Assembly (NCBI GenBank): GCA_024279935.1
Contig: JAJRQZ010000030.1
Coordinates: forward strand, 1 to 46,959
Reading direction: 5' to 3'
Source: Bacteroidota bacterium
GTDB taxonomy: Bacteria; Bacteroidota; Bacteroidia; Bacteroidales; F082
DNA: 46,959 bases
Below are positions 27,400 through 37,666 of this stretch, one piece after another (positions within the stretch are counted from its first letter, which is position 1; each line of letters begins with the position of its first letter). Below the pieces are notes generated by a model. That model had not been told where the DNA came from and searched no databases. It worked only from the letters and a program-made list of their open reading frames with translations. The translations under genes were made by a program, and so were the position numbers.

Positions 27400-29859
27400 A
27401 TGAAGTTATCATATAACTGGTTAAGGCAATACATCAACACCGATTTGAGCGCAGAGGAGTTATCGCCCATTTTAACGGATATAGGTCTTGAGGTTGAGGG
27501 ACTTGAGAAATTCCAGTCGATAAAAGGAGGACTGGAAGGCATATTAATCGGTGAGGTAGAAACATGTGCAAAACATGAAAATGCCGATAAGCTTAGCGTT
27601 ACAAGAGTTGACGTGGGCACAGGCGAGCTCTTACCGATAGTTTGCGGCGCGCCCAATGTGGCTGCCGGACAAAAAGTTGTTGTGGCAACCGTTGGAACTA
27701 AACTTTATGATGGCGATGATACGTTTACGATAAAAAAATCGAAAATAAGAGGCGAGGTTTCCCAAGGCATGATATGCGCCGAGGACGAATTGGGGCTGGG
27801 GACATCACATGATGGTATTATGGTGCTGCCAGACGATTTGAAGAACGGCACGCCTGCCGCCGAATATTTTAATATTGAAAACGACTATGTTTTCGAAATC
27901 GGCTTAACGCCCAACCGCGGCGACGCCGCATCTCATATCGGCTCAGCCCGCGATCTGGCTGCAGGGCTCAACAGAATTCAAAAAAACAAAAATCATCATC
28001 TAATCTTGCCTTCCGTCGATGATTTTAAAGTTGACAACAACAACCTTAACATTGAAATTGAAGTTGAATCCAACGAGGCATGCAAGAGATATTCCGGCAT
28101 CAGCATCTCGAACGTAAACATCGATGAATCGCCCGGATGGCTTAAAAACAGGCTAAATGCTATCGGTTTGCGCCCGATAAACAATATCGTGGATATTACC
28201 AATTATGTTTTGCACGAAACAGGTCAGCCACTCCATGCTTTTGATGCTGACAGAATAAAAGGAAACAAAGTTATAGTGAAAAAACTTGAACAAGGCACAG
28301 CTTTCCTTTGCCTCGATGAAGTAGAGCGGAAATTGAGCAAGAACGATTTAATGATTTGCAATACCGAGGAGGCAATATGCATAGCGGGTGTTTTTGGCGG
28401 CATGCAATCGGGCGTTGGCGATAAAACAAAAAATATTTTCCTCGAAAGTGCTTATTTCGATTCAACACACATCAGAAAAACCTCTAAGCACCATACGCTT
28501 CAAACCGATGCTTCATTCCGTTTTGAAAGAGGAACCGATCCAAACATTACCGTTTATGCGCTCAAACGTGCTGCAATGCTCATTAAAGAGATTGCCAAAG
28601 GCGATATCTCATCCGAGATAAAAGATTATTATCCTGTTAAAATCGAAGATTGGTTTATTGATGTTTCTTATGAAAACATTGACCGCTTAATAGGCAGAAC
28701 GATTGAACGTAAAATTATTAAAGACATTTTATTTGATCTGGAGATTAAAATAGCCGAAGAAAATACCGAAGGACTCAAACTTCAAATTCCAGCTTTTAAG
28801 GTGGACGTAACCCGCGAAGTTGACGTAATTGAAGAAATCTTGAGAGTTTACGGTTATAATAACATAAAACTCGACAATAAGATTCATTCATCAATAAGCT
28901 TAAGGCAAAATCCTGATATGGAGAAAATTCAAAACATGATTTCCGATTATCTGAGCTCACAAGGATTTGCAGAGATAATGAACAATTCATTGACGAAATC
29001 GGAATATACCCAAATAAGCGAGGATTTCAATAGCGACAATAACGTAATACTATTAAACCCTCTCAGCAAAGACCTTAACGTCCTGCGTCAATCACTGATT
29101 TTTGGCGGCTTGGAAACTATCGCTTACAATCATAATCACAGAATACTTAACCAAAAACTCTATGAGTTCGGAAAAGTGTATCAAAAAGTTGATGATGCTA
29201 AGAATACTGATGGAATAAAAAACTATTTCGAAGAAAAGCACTTGCTGCTTCTTTCCAGTGGTAAGGTTTCCGAAGAAAACTGGATGGGTAACAACAGCAA
29301 AGCCGACTTCTATTATCTTAAGTCGATGGTGGAAGCTATTATCAGCAGATTGGGTATTGATAGAAATCAAATAAAAATGCAAGGCTCTAAAACGTCAATG
29401 TATTCATATTCATTGCAATACGCTTTTAATGACAAGGTTATTGCAGAAATCGGGAACATCAGGGCCAACTTACTAAGATCTTTCGACATTAAGAAGGAAG
29501 TCTTTGGTGCTGTTATCAATTGGACTGTTATCACCAAATTCCTATCAACAAGAAGCACTCAATACAAGGCTGTTTTAAAGTTTCCGTCCGTAAGGAGGGA
29601 TTTAGCCTTGGTTGTTGACAAGAATCTAAGTTTCGAGGAATTGAAGAATGCGGCTTTAAAGGCCGAGAGAAAGTTATTGAGTGACGTTGGTATCTTTGAC
29701 ATTTATGAAGGGGATAAAATTCCTGCGAACAAGAAGTCTTATGCTTTGAGCTTTGTTTTACAGGACAAAACCAGGACCCTTAACGACAAAACCATTGACA
29801 AAAGCATGAAGCGCATTCAGCAAATGCTCGAAAGGGAGTGCGGGGCTGTTTTGAGGTAG
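27400..29859 (+). CDS. pheT: Phenylalanyl-tRNA synthetase beta subunit
   Basis: Forms the alpha2beta2 enzyme that charges tRNA-Phe. 819 residues, full length. Order: N-terminal MKLSYNWLRQYI, tRNA-binding (OB) domain with LSVTRVDVG and PIVCGAPNV (about 40-150), B3/4 editing domain with GLTPNRGD and RPINNIVDITNYV, B5 domain, and C-terminal anticodon-binding FDX-ACB domain with PSVRRDLALVVD. pheS is not adjacent, which is common in Bacteroidota. Confidence 0.97.
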   Translation: MKLSYNWLRQYINTDLSAEELSPILTDIGLEVEGLEKFQSIKGGLEGILIGEVETCAKHENADKLSVTRVDVGTGELLPIVCGAPNVAAGQKVVVATVGTKLYDGDDTFTIKKSKIRGEVSQGMICAEDELGLGTSHDGIMVLPDDLKNGTPAAEYFNIENDYVFEIGLTPNRGDAASHIGSARDLAAGLNRIQKNKNHHLILPSVDDFKVDNNNLNIEIEVESNEACKRYSGISISNVNIDESPGWLKNRLNAIGLRPINNIVDITNYVLHETGQPLHAFDADRIKGNKVIVKKLEQGTAFLCLDEVERKLSKNDLMICNTEEAICIAGVFGGMQSGVGDKTKNIFLESAYFDSTHIRKTSKHHTLQTDASFRFERGTDPNITVYALKRAAMLIKEIAKGDISSEIKDYYPVKIEDWFIDVSYENIDRLIGRTIERKIIKDILFDLEIKIAEENTEGLKLQIPAFKVDVTREVDVIEEILRVYGYNNIKLDNKIHSSISLRQNPDMEKIQNMISDYLSSQGFAEIMNNSLTKSEYTQISEDFNSDNNVILLNPLSKDLNVLRQSLIFGGLETIAYNHNHRILNQKLYEFGKVYQKVDDAKNTDGIKNYFEEKHLLLLSSGKVSEENWMGNNSKADFYYLKSMVEAIISRLGIDRNQIKMQGSKTSMYSYSLQYAFNDKVIAEIGNIRANLLRSFDIKKEVFGAVINWTVITKFLSTRSTQYKAVLKFPSVRRDLALVVDKNLSFEELKNAALKAERKLLSDVGIFDIYEGDKIPANKKSYALSFVLQDKTRTLNDKTIDKSMKRIQQMLERECGAVLR

Positions 29860-29977
29860 TATATTTTTCTTTAAGTCGTGTTCAAAGTTAAACTTCTTGC
29901 AAAACAACAAAGCTGATTTTAATTTTTTTTACGATTGGCTACTAAACCACCATGCTATAATATAAATTTTTTGTTCG

Positions 29978-29985
29978 TACATTTG
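29978..29985 (+). promoter_or_regulatory. -7 box (TACATTTG) that decides the regulator start
   Basis: Matches TAnnTTTG, 25 bases before the ATG at 30010. It lies inside the longer reading that starts at TTG 29935, so the ATG at 30010 is the credible start. Confidence 0.5.
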
Positions 29986-30009
29986 CAGTTAAAAGCAAAT
30001 ATTGTTTTA

Positions 30010-31245
30010 ATGGACATTCAATCGATAAAATTAAGATTTGGGATTATAGGGGGCTCCCCCCTTTTGAACAGGGCTTTGGATATAGCTACACAGGTAGCCA
30101 CCACCGACTTAACTGTTTTAATAACAGGCGAAAGCGGAACCGGGAAGGAAGTCTTTCCAAAAATAATCCATCAGCTGAGTGTTCGCAAGCATGGCAACTA
30201 TATAGCCGTAAACTGCGGTGCAATACCCGAAGGCACCATCGACTCGGAACTTTTCGGTCACGAAAAAGGATCGTTTACCGGGGCCCACGAGGCAAGAAAG
30301 GGATATTTCGAGGTTGCCGACGGAGGCACTATCTTCCTTGACGAGGTTGCCGAGCTGCCTATTTCAACTCAGGTACGATTGCTCAGGGTCCTGGAAAGCG
30401 GAGAATTCTTGAAAGTGGGATCCTCCAAGGTGATAAAAACCGACGTCAGGGTTGTTGCCGCAAGCAACGTAAACATACCACAGGCAATCGAAAAAGGGGA
30501 TTTCCGCCAGGATCTTTTTTACAGATTGAATACCGTGCCAATAAATGTACCTCCCTTGCGCAAGCGCACGGAAGACATACATTTGATATTCAGGAAGTTC
30601 GCTGCCGATTTTGCCGAGAAATACCGAATGCCCCCGTTAAGGCTCACCAACGATGCCGTTCAGTTGCTGCAGAATTTTTACTGGCCGGGGAATATCAGGC
30701 AGCTTAAAAACGTAACCGAACAAATATCGATTATCGAGAGGGAAAAAGAAATCAATTCGGTCATCTTGAGGCAATATCTGCCCGAAGGGCCCAAATCGGA
30801 CCTCCCCGTATTATTTAAAAAACAAGAAGAGGAGCATGTCTCGGAGAGGGAGCTGCTTTACAAAATCCTCTTCGACATGAAAAAAGACATGACCGAGCTC
30901 AAGAAAATAGTCCTCGAAATGCTTGAGCACGGCAATGATTCGTCGGCACTGGAACAAACAAAGGCTCTTTTGGTAAAAGATTATTATGAAACACCTAACT
31001 TTAATAAGTCAGGGAACAGGGAGCCAAATGTTGATATCAAGCCCGAGACTTACAAAGATGAGAACTTCGACCTTTATCATGAGACGGAAATAATCGAGGA
31101 ATCATTGTCGCTTCAGGACAAGGAAAAGGAAATGATCAGAAAAGCGCTCGAAAAGTATAATGGCAAAAGAAAAAGCGCTGCCGATGAGCTGGGAATTTCC
31201 GAACGAACGCTTTACCGCAAAATAAAAGAATACAATATCAGGTAG
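30010..31245 (+). CDS. Sigma-54-dependent transcriptional regulator without receiver domain
   Basis: 411 residues from ATG 30010. A bare AAA+ activator domain begins almost at once: Walker A GESGTGKE (40-47), the sigma-54 contact loop GSFTGA (87-92, a Ser variant of GAFTGA), Walker B GTIFLDEV (106-113), and the arginine-finger region FRQDLFYRLN. A linker of about 110 residues follows, then a Fis-type helix-turn-helix (KRKSAADELGISERTLYRKI) at the C-terminus. There is no receiver or PAS domain, so its input signal is not visible; the linker may sense. Only 2 bases separate it from lptE, so they are co-transcribed; in Bacteroidota this pair is a conserved neighbour. Confidence 0.9.
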   Translation: MDIQSIKLRFGIIGGSPLLNRALDIATQVATTDLTVLITGESGTGKEVFPKIIHQLSVRKHGNYIAVNCGAIPEGTIDSELFGHEKGSFTGAHEARKGYFEVADGGTIFLDEVAELPISTQVRLLRVLESGEFLKVGSSKVIKTDVRVVAASNVNIPQAIEKGDFRQDLFYRLNTVPINVPPLRKRTEDIHLIFRKFAADFAEKYRMPPLRLTNDAVQLLQNFYWPGNIRQLKNVTEQISIIEREKEINSVILRQYLPEGPKSDLPVLFKKQEEEHVSERELLYKILFDMKKDMTELKKIVLEMLEHGNDSSALEQTKALLVKDYYETPNFNKSGNREPNVDIKPETYKDENFDLYHETEIIEESLSLQDKEKEMIRKALEKYNGKRKSAADELGISERTLYRKIKEYNIR

Positions 31246-31247
31246 CA

Positions 31248-31763
31248 ATGAAAAAAACCGCAAAACCAGGTGCTTTCTTTTTATTTATCTTCATCATTAT
31301 TATTGGTGGGGGATGCGGCGTTTATTCATTTACCGGCGCATCGATTCCGGCAGAGGCCAAAACAATTTCCGTGCAGTATTTCCAAAACAAATCACAATTG
31401 GTGGAACCAACTCTCAGCCCCCTGTTCACCGATGCCCTGAGGGACATCTTCAGCACTCAAACAACACTGGAAATGGTCGATCAAGGTGGCGACTTATCCT
31501 TGGAAGGCGAAATTAAGGACTATAAAACCACACCCGTCGCAATCCAGGGGGATCAGACCTCGGCATTAAACCGACTGACAATTACGGTTAATGTCAGGTT
31601 TTTTAATAAATTTGAGCCCGGGAAAGATTTCGAGCAGGAATTTACCCAGTTTCTTGATTACGGCAGCGGGAAAGATTTGAGTTCGGTGAAGGCAGAACTT
31701 ATAGATCAGATAGACCAAATGCTGGTTACCGACATATTCAACAAGGCTGTGGTCAATTGGTAG
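31248..31763 (+). CDS. lptE: LptE-like LPS-assembly lipoprotein
   Basis: 171 residues, lipoprotein: hydrophobic signal with lipobox GGGC, Cys23. The mature part has the alternating strand pattern and the SLEGEIKDYKTTPVAIQGDQTSALNRLTITVNVRFFN block typical of the LptE fold (Bacteroidota form). LptE plugs the LptD barrel that places LPS in the outer leaflet. Translationally close to the sigma-54-type regulator (2-base gap) and 21 bases before the next gene. Confidence 0.8.
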   Translation: MKKTAKPGAFFLFIFIIIIGGGCGVYSFTGASIPAEAKTISVQYFQNKSQLVEPTLSPLFTDALRDIFSTQTTLEMVDQGGDLSLEGEIKDYKTTPVAIQGDQTSALNRLTITVNVRFFNKFEPGKDFEQEFTQFLDYGSGKDLSSVKAELIDQIDQMLVTDIFNKAVVNW

Positions 31764-31784
31764 CTTGCATCTTAAACAATTCTT

Positions 31785-32783
31785 ATGAACAAGGAAAAAT
31801 TTAATTCATTTCTACAGGAGCCGTCCAGGCTAAACCAGGATGCCATGGCCGAGCTGGTTTATCTAACTAATGAATTCCCTTATTGCCAAAGCGCCCATAT
31901 ACTTCTCACCCTCAACAACTATATCAACAACAGCATACAGTTTGAGCCGGTACTGAAAAGAACTGCCATCTATACAGGAAGCAGGGCAATCTTAAAACCA
32001 CATATCGACAGGCTCAACTCAACGGCCTCAAGGGTTTATTTTTATGATGAAGGAATAAAGGAGACCGCAGACCCTAGCGCTGAGGCCGCAGATAACGAAG
32101 CAAAGACGGCAACGGCCGAAAAAGAATTTATTGACAAAACCAAGAGGGAAGGAAAACAAGAAGGAAAAACTGAAGAAATCAAGGAAGAGGTGGCTGATGA
32201 AAAAGCAACTGAAACTGTAGAAAAAACCGAAGAGGACAAGACCTTTGAACCTAAAAAAAACACAAAAACCGGGATAAAAATCGAGTTTGCACCGAAAAAC
32301 GAGGCCGAACCAAAGCCCAAAACCCTGGTTGAGGAAAAAGAACAAGCTGAAGAGATTCCCCCACTTGAGACAACGCCTTCCGACATACAGAAATCAAAGT
32401 CGATAGCCGAATTGAAGAAAATCGTCGAACGAAGGATACGCGAGATAGAAAAGGCCAAGAAAGAAAAATCGAGCGGGGAAGACAAATCTGCCACGAATGA
32501 AAAAGCGGCAGAGGAAAAAAACAATCTTATAGATAAATTCATTAAGGACCAACCGAGAATATCAGCGTCAAAAGCACGTTTTTATAATGCGCGCGATATT
32601 GCAAAAAACAGCATAGTTGATCAGGATAATATTGTTAGCGAGACACTTGCGAATATTTATATGGATCAAGGCCACTTTGCGAAGGCTAAAAATATTTACC
32701 GGAGATTAAGTTTGAAATATCCGGAAAAAAGTAGTTACTTTGCAGCCCTTATAAAAAAGGCCGAAAAAGAAGATAATAATTAA
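31785..32783 (+). CDS. Hypothetical protein with charged linker and C-terminal TPR-like motif
   Basis: 332 residues, no signal peptide. The N-terminus (about 1-90) is helical; about 100-250 is a Lys/Glu/Ala/Thr-rich low-complexity linker, probably disordered. The C-terminus (about 280-325, ETLANIYMDQGHFAKAKNIYRRLSLKYP) resembles one tetratricopeptide repeat. Position between lptE and secG is conserved in Bacteroidota as I recall. A scaffolding role near the envelope machinery is inference; the function is unknown. Confidence 0.75.
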   Translation: MNKEKFNSFLQEPSRLNQDAMAELVYLTNEFPYCQSAHILLTLNNYINNSIQFEPVLKRTAIYTGSRAILKPHIDRLNSTASRVYFYDEGIKETADPSAEAADNEAKTATAEKEFIDKTKREGKQEGKTEEIKEEVADEKATETVEKTEEDKTFEPKKNTKTGIKIEFAPKNEAEPKPKTLVEEKEQAEEIPPLETTPSDIQKSKSIAELKKIVERRIREIEKAKKEKSSGEDKSATNEKAAEEKNNLIDKFIKDQPRISASKARFYNARDIAKNSIVDQDNIVSETLANIYMDQGHFAKAKNIYRRLSLKYPEKSSYFAALIKKAEKEDNN

Positions 32784-32794
32784 AAAATAATGAG

Positions 32795-33133
32795 ATGTAT
32801 ATTTTTGTTTCGATACTAATTTTGCTCGTAAGCGTCCTGTTGGGATTGATAGTTTTGGTACAAAACCCAAAAGGTGGCGGGCTGGCCGCAAACTTCACCG
32901 GAAGCGGTTCGCAATTCATGGGCGTGCGTCAAACGGCTGATTTCCTGGAAAAAGCCTCCTGGACCTTAGCAATTGCCTTATTGGTCCTGAGCTTGTCGGC
33001 TGCCATGATCATCCCGAGGAGCACAACTGACCTTGGCCCCCAGGACACTGAATTAAGGGATCAGATCGAACAGTCGAACCAGGCTGCACCCATCGATTAT
33101 CAAGTGCCTCCAAAACAAGAGGACGGAAAATAA
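32795..33133 (+). CDS. secG: Preprotein translocase subunit SecG
   Basis: 112 residues with two membrane helices (about 3-22 and 52-71) and between them the SecG signature VQNPKGGGLAANFTGSGSQFMGV. The C-terminal tail is hydrophilic. SecG aids SecYEG-driven export. It lies 12 bases after the TPR-like gene and is followed by a strong terminator. Confidence 0.95.
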   Translation: MYIFVSILILLVSVLLGLIVLVQNPKGGGLAANFTGSGSQFMGVRQTADFLEKASWTLAIALLVLSLSAAMIIPRSTTDLGPQDTELRDQIEQSNQAAPIDYQVPPKQEDGK

Positions 33134-33154
33134 TCTTTATTGAGAGACACTTTT

Positions 33155-33193
33155 AAAATGTCAGATTGTCATTACAATCTGACATTTTTTTTT
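33155..33193 (+). terminator. Intrinsic terminator after secG
   Basis: A perfect 14-bp stem (AAAATGTCAGATTG / CAATCTGACATTTT) with loop TCATTA and a T run. It separates the regulator-lptE-secG operon from groESL. Confidence 0.95.
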
Positions 33194-33260
33194 GTTCGTT
33201 GTTTTGGCATAAAATATGACTGAGAAAAGCACAATCAAAAACTATTAAATAATAAAAGAT

Positions 33261-35212
<1,952 letters not shown>

Positions 35213-35232
35213 AAATCAGACATGATATATTT

Positions 35233-35264
35233 AAAAGGCCGCTAAACCAGCGGCCTTTTTTTTT
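35233..35264 (+). terminator. Intrinsic terminator after groEL
   Basis: Perfect 11-bp stem (AAAAGGCCGCT / AGCGGCCTTTT) with loop AAACC and a T run. Confidence 0.95.
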
Positions 35265-35282
35265 ACTTTTGAAATAAATTCC

Positions 35283-35951
35283 ATGATAATAATTGGTCAC
35301 CGAGGTGCTGCGGGCTTAATGCCTGAAAACACTCTTAGCTCTTTTAAAAAAGCAATTGAAATGGGTGTTGATATGGTTGAATTCGACGTTCACAAATGCC
35401 GCAGTGGCGAATTGGTCGTGATACACGACTTTACCCTAAAGCGAACAACAAACCTCAATGGATATATAAAAAACAAAACCCTCGAACAATTAAAATCGGC
35501 CAATGCTGGCAATGGCGAAACCATCCCCACTTTGGACGAAAGCCTTCAACTTATAAATGCCGGATGCAGGATAAATATCGAGCTTAAGGGCCGCGATTGT
35601 TATACGGAGCTCGCAGACCGCATCGAATATCAGCTGAACAGCAATAATTATAATCCGGGGCACTTCCTTGTTTCATCCTTCAATCACCGACAACTAACTA
35701 AGTTTCATAACATTATGCCTTGGATAAATACAGCAGTGCTCGTGGCTAAACCCACAAGGGCAAGTTTAAAACTCGCTTCCGGACTTAAGGCTGAAAGCAT
35801 TAATGTCGATTACAGATCTGTTGATAGCAATACAGTTGAATTAATCCACAATGCAGGCTTCCGCATTTATGCTTACACAGTCAACTCAGATTCGCACAAA
35901 GAAAAAATGAAACGTCTTGGCGTTGATGGGGTTTTCACCAATTTCCCATAA
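35283..35951 (+). CDS. Glycerophosphodiester phosphodiesterase (GDPD)
   Basis: 222 residues. Hydrolyses glycerophosphodiesters to glycerol 3-phosphate and an alcohol. The family opening IIGHRGAAGLMPENTLSSFKKAIEMGVDMVEFDVHKC gives the catalytic His (HRG), then EFDV metal ligands and HDFTLKRTT with the second histidine. Near the C-terminus AYTVNS and GVFTNFP close the barrel. No signal peptide, so cytoplasmic (UgpQ-like). Its ATG is only 19 bases after the groEL terminator. Confidence 0.93.
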   Translation: MIIIGHRGAAGLMPENTLSSFKKAIEMGVDMVEFDVHKCRSGELVVIHDFTLKRTTNLNGYIKNKTLEQLKSANAGNGETIPTLDESLQLINAGCRINIELKGRDCYTELADRIEYQLNSNNYNPGHFLVSSFNHRQLTKFHNIMPWINTAVLVAKPTRASLKLASGLKAESINVDYRSVDSNTVELIHNAGFRIYAYTVNSDSHKEKMKRLGVDGVFTNFP

Positions 35952-35957
35952 AAACGT

Positions 35958-36013
35958 CATAACTCACAATTCATCATTCACAATTCATAACTCACAATTC
36001 ATAACTCACAATC
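35958..36013. repeat. Four tandem copies of a 14-bp unit
   Basis: CATAACTCACAATT, CATCATTCACAATT, CATAACTCACAATT, CATAACTCACAATC in direct tandem, starting 7 bases after the GDPD stop. It lies in the short space between two converging genes. Confidence 0.85.
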
Positions 36014-36106
36014 CTGCATTTCTTTTTTTAATGATGCCAAATTTTCCCCTAATATTGTCATTCTTGCTTGGGATACGGTTTTTTGCTTTTTTCTTGTCGC
36101 AAACTT

Positions 36107-36688
36107 TTAATGCTGTTGTTTTACTTCCTCATGCCTGAAACAAGCCGTCAAATGATCGTTCACCATTCCGGCCGCCTGCATAAAAGCATAGCAGATCGTG
36201 GTTCCTGCAAATTTAAAGCCCCTCTTTTTCATGTCTTTGCTCATGGCATCCGACTCGGCTGTGCTCACAGGTATTTGGCTGTTGCTTGTCCAGTTGTTTT
36301 GAATCGTCTTAGCTCCTGTAAATTGCCAGATATACTTATCAAAGCTTCCAAATTCCTTTTGAGTTTCCAAAAATGATCTCGCATTGCCGATAGTGGCATT
36401 TATCTTTAGCTTATTCCTGATAATTCCGGCGTCATTTAGAAGCGACTGGATTTTATCATTATCATAATTTGAGATTTTTAAGGCATCGAAATCATCGAAA
36501 GCCTTACGGAAATTCTCCCTCTTTCTAAGTATTGTAGTCCAACTGAGCCCGGCCTGGAAACCGTCCAGAACAATAAACTCGAATAGTTTCCTGTCGTCGT
36601 GCAAAGGAACCCCCCATTCATTGTCGTGATAAAGAATGTCCGCGGCCTTGCCTTTCGGCCATGGACATCTGATTTTTTCCGTGTCCAT
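36107..36688 (-). CDS. tag: DNA-3-methyladenine glycosylase I
   Basis: Removes 3-methyladenine from alkylated DNA. 193 residues, close to E. coli Tag (187). The zinc site is complete: Cys8, His21, His179 and Cys183, equivalent to E. coli Cys4, His17, His175, Cys179. Other matches: YHDNEWGVP (20-28), QAGLSW (45-50), RKRENFRKAF, DAGIIRNKLKI, and SKDMKKRGFKFAGTTICYAFMQAAGMVNDH. E. coli Glu38, which contacts the damaged base, corresponds to Asp42 here (LDGFQAGLSW), a known natural variant as I recall. Converges with the GDPD gene across the tandem repeat. Confidence 0.95.
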   Translation of the reverse strand: MDTEKIRCPWPKGKAADILYHDNEWGVPLHDDRKLFEFIVLDGFQAGLSWTTILRKRENFRKAFDDFDALKISNYDNDKIQSLLNDAGIIRNKLKINATIGNARSFLETQKEFGSFDKYIWQFTGAKTIQNNWTSNSQIPVSTAESDAMSKDMKKRGFKFAGTTICYAFMQAAGMVNDHLTACFRHEEVKQQH

Positions 36689-36881
36689 AAAGTATATCTT
36701 TTTACAAAGATAATTTGTTTTTGAGATGATACATTACGGGGTTCTTGTGGCTCCAAGGCAAATGCACATATCGAAAAGACGCCAAAACATTCGTCTGGCC
36801 TATCATTTGGCCTTTGGCCTGCCACGCATGCCGCTCACAATATTCCGTAAAATTTCAATTATTCTTTTCAATAAAAAAATG

Positions 36882-36889
36882 TAGGTTTG
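36882..36889 (+). promoter_or_regulatory. -7 box (TAGGTTTG) of the broken OMP gene and waaA
   Basis: Fits TAnnTTTG, 19 bases before the ATG at 36908. No clear -33 TTTG. Confidence 0.4.
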
Positions 36890-36907
36890 CAATAAATTAT
36901 CTGTTTT

Positions 36908-37666
36908 ATGAAGCGTTTGTTAATTTTGTTTTTTATTATATCTTCCTTTTCTTTAAGTATTGATGCACAACCGAATGCCTCCGATTCAGTCGTGAGTGCC
37001 TTTATTCCCAACTTCGCATATTCGTTTCAGCTGCCTGGTGGCGATGTCGCCAAAACATTCGGGAACAATTAGACTATCGGTGGAGGGTTCTTTTATAAAA
37101 GCAAAAAAAACCTGCTGCTTTCACTTGACGTAAACTTTATTTTTGGCAATACCATAAAAAACGCCGACAAGATTATGAGCATGGTCTTGAACAGCCAGGG
37201 ATATGTAATAGACGGAAACGGGACGCTGGCTCTCTTTACCCTATACGAAAGAGGTTATACCCTTAACTTTAGGGCTGGCAAGATATTGAATGTTTTAAGT
37301 GCCAACCCTAATTCGGGTTTAATGCTCATGGGTGGGATAGGTTATCTGGAGCATAGGTTTGTTATTGATAACCAGCACAATACAGCACCGCAAATTTCAG
37401 GGGATTATGCCAGGGGCTACGACAGGCTTACATCTGGGCTGAACCTGAACCAGTTTATAGGCTATTTTTTCATGAGCGATTCAAAGGTGCTCAACTTTTA
37501 TGGTGGCCTGGAGTTTTTTGAGGGCTTTACGAAAAGCAGGCGCGACTATGTCTTCGATTTGCAGAAAAAAGATACCGACAGCAAGCTCGACTTCTATTTC
37601 GGGCTTAAAGTGGCCTGGATGATACCGATATATAGCCGCGCACCAAAAAAATACTATTATTATTGA
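36908..37666 (+). pseudogene. Outer-membrane beta-barrel-like protein, broken by one amber codon
   Basis: The frame opens with ATG 36908 and a signal peptide (MKRLLILFFIISSFSLSIDAQ), runs 54 codons to TAG at 37070-37072 (context FGNN-stop-TIGG), then continues open and coding-like in the same frame to TGA at 37664-37666. The downstream part has Gly/aromatic strands and a terminal YSRAPKKYYYY. Without the stop the protein would be 252 residues. The later fragment could be re-initiated from ATG 37169 or 37175. One substitution (for example Ser or Trp/Tyr codons to TAG) explains it. The stop TGA overlaps the waaA ATG, and this arrangement next to waaA is seen for barrel-like proteins in Bacteroidota by my recollection. 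A sequencing error or a very recent mutation are both possible. Confidence 0.82.

Noticed and set aside
29935-30009. N-terminal extension of the sigma-54-type regulator from TTG 29935
   Set aside because: The TACATTTG promoter box lies inside it, and the first 25 residues are not of the family.
32042-32542. 166-residue minus-strand ORF (Ser/Phe/Val-rich)
   Set aside because: Antisense of the Lys/Glu-rich linker of the TPR-like gene, which gives long Phe/Ser runs.
33194-33260. CIRCE-type HrcA operator before groES
   Set aside because: No long perfect inverted repeat of the CIRCE type is present in the 67-base space.
35917-36138. 73-residue plus-strand ORF crossing the tandem repeat
   Set aside because: It overlaps the GDPD end in another frame and is built from the repeat and A/T-rich sequence; no start site or family.
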